Positions 17,301 through 18,003 of a stretch of DNA of 18,003 nucleotides are shown here, piece after piece; the stretch's first letter is position 1, and the number at the start of each line of letters is the position of its first letter. The notes below the pieces were generated by a model. It was not told where the DNA came from. It saw only the letters and a program-made list of their open reading frames with translations, and did not search any database. A program made the translations under genes and the position numbers. The stretch comes from Bacteroidales bacterium (GTDB taxonomy: Bacteria; Bacteroidota; Bacteroidia; Bacteroidales; UBA10428), in the NCBI GenBank assembly GCA_016926235.1, contig JAFGOZ010000197.1, positions 1 to 18,003 on the forward strand. Reading direction: 5' to 3'.

Positions 17301-18003
17301 GGCAGCCGGACCATCTGATAAAAAATTACCAGTGCCGTCTTGTGTTCCAGGTGCGGTCCTGCAAATAAGTTCTGCCATGCCATCCTGGTCAAAATCATAT
17401 ACCATGAAAGGATTGTAGTGTGCCCCTGACCTGACATTGATACCCAGGTCAATACGCCATATTCGCGTCCCATTAAATTCATAGGCATCGAGGATTGTAT
17501 TTCCGGTGTATCCTGATTGTGAATTATCATGGGCATTAGAAGGGTCCCATTTAATTATTATTTCATATTCACCGTCACCGTCCAGGTCCGCAACGCTTGC
17601 ATCGTTAGGGCTATAGGTATAAACAACATTGTCAGGTGTTGTTCCCCCTGCCGGCCTGTTAAGTGCAACAGTCAGGTAGTTTTGGTTCCATATACCAACG
17701 GTATCCGAAGGTTGTTGTTCCACACCACTTATAACCGGTACAATAAAATATTCATTCACGGATGCCAGCGTAGCTGACGCGTCAAAATAATTTGTTGCCC
17801 CGGTTATTGGAGTGCCGTTTAGTTTTGTTCCTGCACCTCCATCAGTAATCCGGTAAACGTTAAACGCTATATTTGAAGTATCATTTCCCAGCAGGCGCCA
17901 TCCGACATAAATACCGGTACTACCATTCTTTACGGCCACCACTCCCCTTTTTATCAGATCTACATCGGTTTGGGATATTAAAGTATTAGTTCCGATAATA
18001 AAT
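14301..18003 (-). CDS. PL11 rhamnogalacturonan lyase, multidomain, N-terminus cut off
   Basis: The frame continues through the right edge (TDVDLIKRGVVAVKNG precedes the first internal GTG), so the start and signal peptide are missing. About 1,230 residues are visible; numbers count from the codon at 17942. Residues 1-575 form the PL11 propeller, with calcium-binding-type loops DLDGDGEYEII (119-129), DFDQDGMAELI and GDVDGDGKDEIV, and the family segment ADIFGDWREEVIWR. PL11 cleaves rhamnogalacturonan I by beta-elimination. After it come an FN3 domain (580-670), a second FN3 (675-714 and 924-985) split by a LamG-like domain (715-923), a CBM35-like module (985-1113) and a T9SS sorting domain (1125-1213, with FTAYPNPFNGIVNLEL). 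It is much longer than a bare PL11. The unsaturated ends it makes suit the GH105 hydrolase upstream. GC content is higher in the catalytic part than in the tail. Confidence 0.9.
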   Translation of the reverse strand, partial: FIIGTNTLISQTDVDLIKRGVVAVKNGSTGIYVGWRLLGNDTSNIAFNVYRITDGGAGTKLNGTPITGATNYFDASATLASVNEYFIVPVISGVEQQPSDTVGIWNQNYLTVALNRPAGGTTPDNVVYTYSPNDASVADLDGDGEYEIIIKWDPSNAHDNSQSGYTGNTILDAYEFNGTRIWRIDLGINVRSGAHYNPFMVYDFDQDGMAELICRTAPGTQDGTGNFLSDGPAASANHSADYRNSGGYILTGPEYLTVFKGTDGTELETINLEPDRGNVTDWGDGYGNRVDRFLGAVLYLDGEHPSVVWCRGIYTKVEIAAYNWDGTNLSQIWIFKSQEGYDEWTGMGSHNLSIGDVDGDGKDEIVYGQCAIDDDGTGLWSLKSAIGTSTGDAMHLADFIPERPGLERWACAEYSQSGSHLVDAATGEVLWKTPAGDVARATAGDLVQEFYGMECWGGTDGLRSACNIYAGPWPSSTNHVVWWDADLGRELLNDIHIDKYNSGNLLTATGCYSNNGSKANPCLQADIFGDWREEVIWRTTDNTSIRIYTTTDVTDYRIKTLMQDRQYRLAIAWQNNSYNQPPHTSFYLGYDMFTPAEDISPSMPAGLKASIEDGSIVLSWNANLEGDIQGYNIFKSVNDGDFVLLNGSLVDTTVFADSAITLYELYKYYITAHDVDGNESLPSEIVSAFPTLEEEMLPPENVTGRMGNTKNLVFWDAFKESGPSFEVPIPEGLTLMHSYTFEDGTADDKLGSAHGILYGGTIASGKYTASANGQYIELPTTAININTYSSITLEAYIYSDYDNTGATMLAYFGGIENNVGGNGYFLTPDRWTESRTAISCGNLTQPWTAEQGVTSDPVTIGKKHHIVSVLTDTSITLYIDGAYAGTDVVSGSNSIANLSNSKAYLCKSGYASDPTWVGTIDAFNIFEGAMDAKTVASRAYIYSLGEFAGYNVYYSSNDLIYIKLNSDILTDTVYIHEGLTNGAKHYYKITSVDDNGIKSDYSEPVIIVPGDTIIVQAEEGKYMDAQVDTIYDGYNGSGYVNFNSGGHLDLQYVYCNNTGLYDLVLRYAQSNGSGNSTMYVNDTSFLYTMYSTTAWTNYTYDTLKLNLDAGFNNTIRIEASGSDFGNLDEIIIIPNPSDGIFDQELVRSFTAYPNPFNGIVNLELNHSGIHVPTIRIFNIYGLEVERAQFENSGSDNFRYRWNGTGYNAGIYFATVYLNDKACKTLKLVLINGN

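Overview
The window reads as accessory DNA from a member of the Bacteroidota. Three large proteins end in C-terminal sorting domains of the type IX secretion system (T9SS). The window also has a giant hybrid histidine kinase with two-component propeller repeats, low overall GC, and few Shine-Dalgarno sites. I cannot name the genus from the sequence alone.

Left part (1 to about 4,700). The minus strand holds a YefM-type antitoxin and the first codons of its overlapping toxin, with a TGTACA operator array upstream. A gene-poor stretch of roughly 600 bases follows, containing a possible transposase remnant and a hairpin. Next on the plus strand come a B12-binding radical SAM protein and a secreted START-like lipid-binding protein, almost touching and probably one operon. 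A RelA/SpoT-type alarmone synthetase with an unrecognised C-terminal extension follows. On the minus strand lie a decayed GIY-YIG nuclease fragment and a small unknown ORF.

Right part (about 4,700 to 18,003). This is a small pectin (rhamnogalacturonan I) locus. It holds a secreted GH105 unsaturated rhamnogalacturonyl hydrolase, a secreted T9SS protein of unknown function, a 1,470-residue sensor kinase, and a very long PL11 rhamnogalacturonan lyase cut by the right edge. The logic is that the lyase cleaves the rhamnogalacturonan backbone and leaves unsaturated uronyl ends, and GH105 removes those ends. The kinase is placed to sense the sugars, as such propeller sensors do in polysaccharide loci. 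No SusC/SusD pair is in the window. The kinase ends after its receiver domain with no AraC-type DNA-binding domain, so any transcriptional output must lie elsewhere. Both enzymes carry what look like related carbohydrate-binding modules, at opposite ends of the proteins. In the lyase, a LamG-like domain appears to sit inside a fibronectin type III domain. The four genes alternate in strand, which is unlike a classic co-transcribed polysaccharide utilisation locus.

I found no rRNA, tRNA or CRISPR array.
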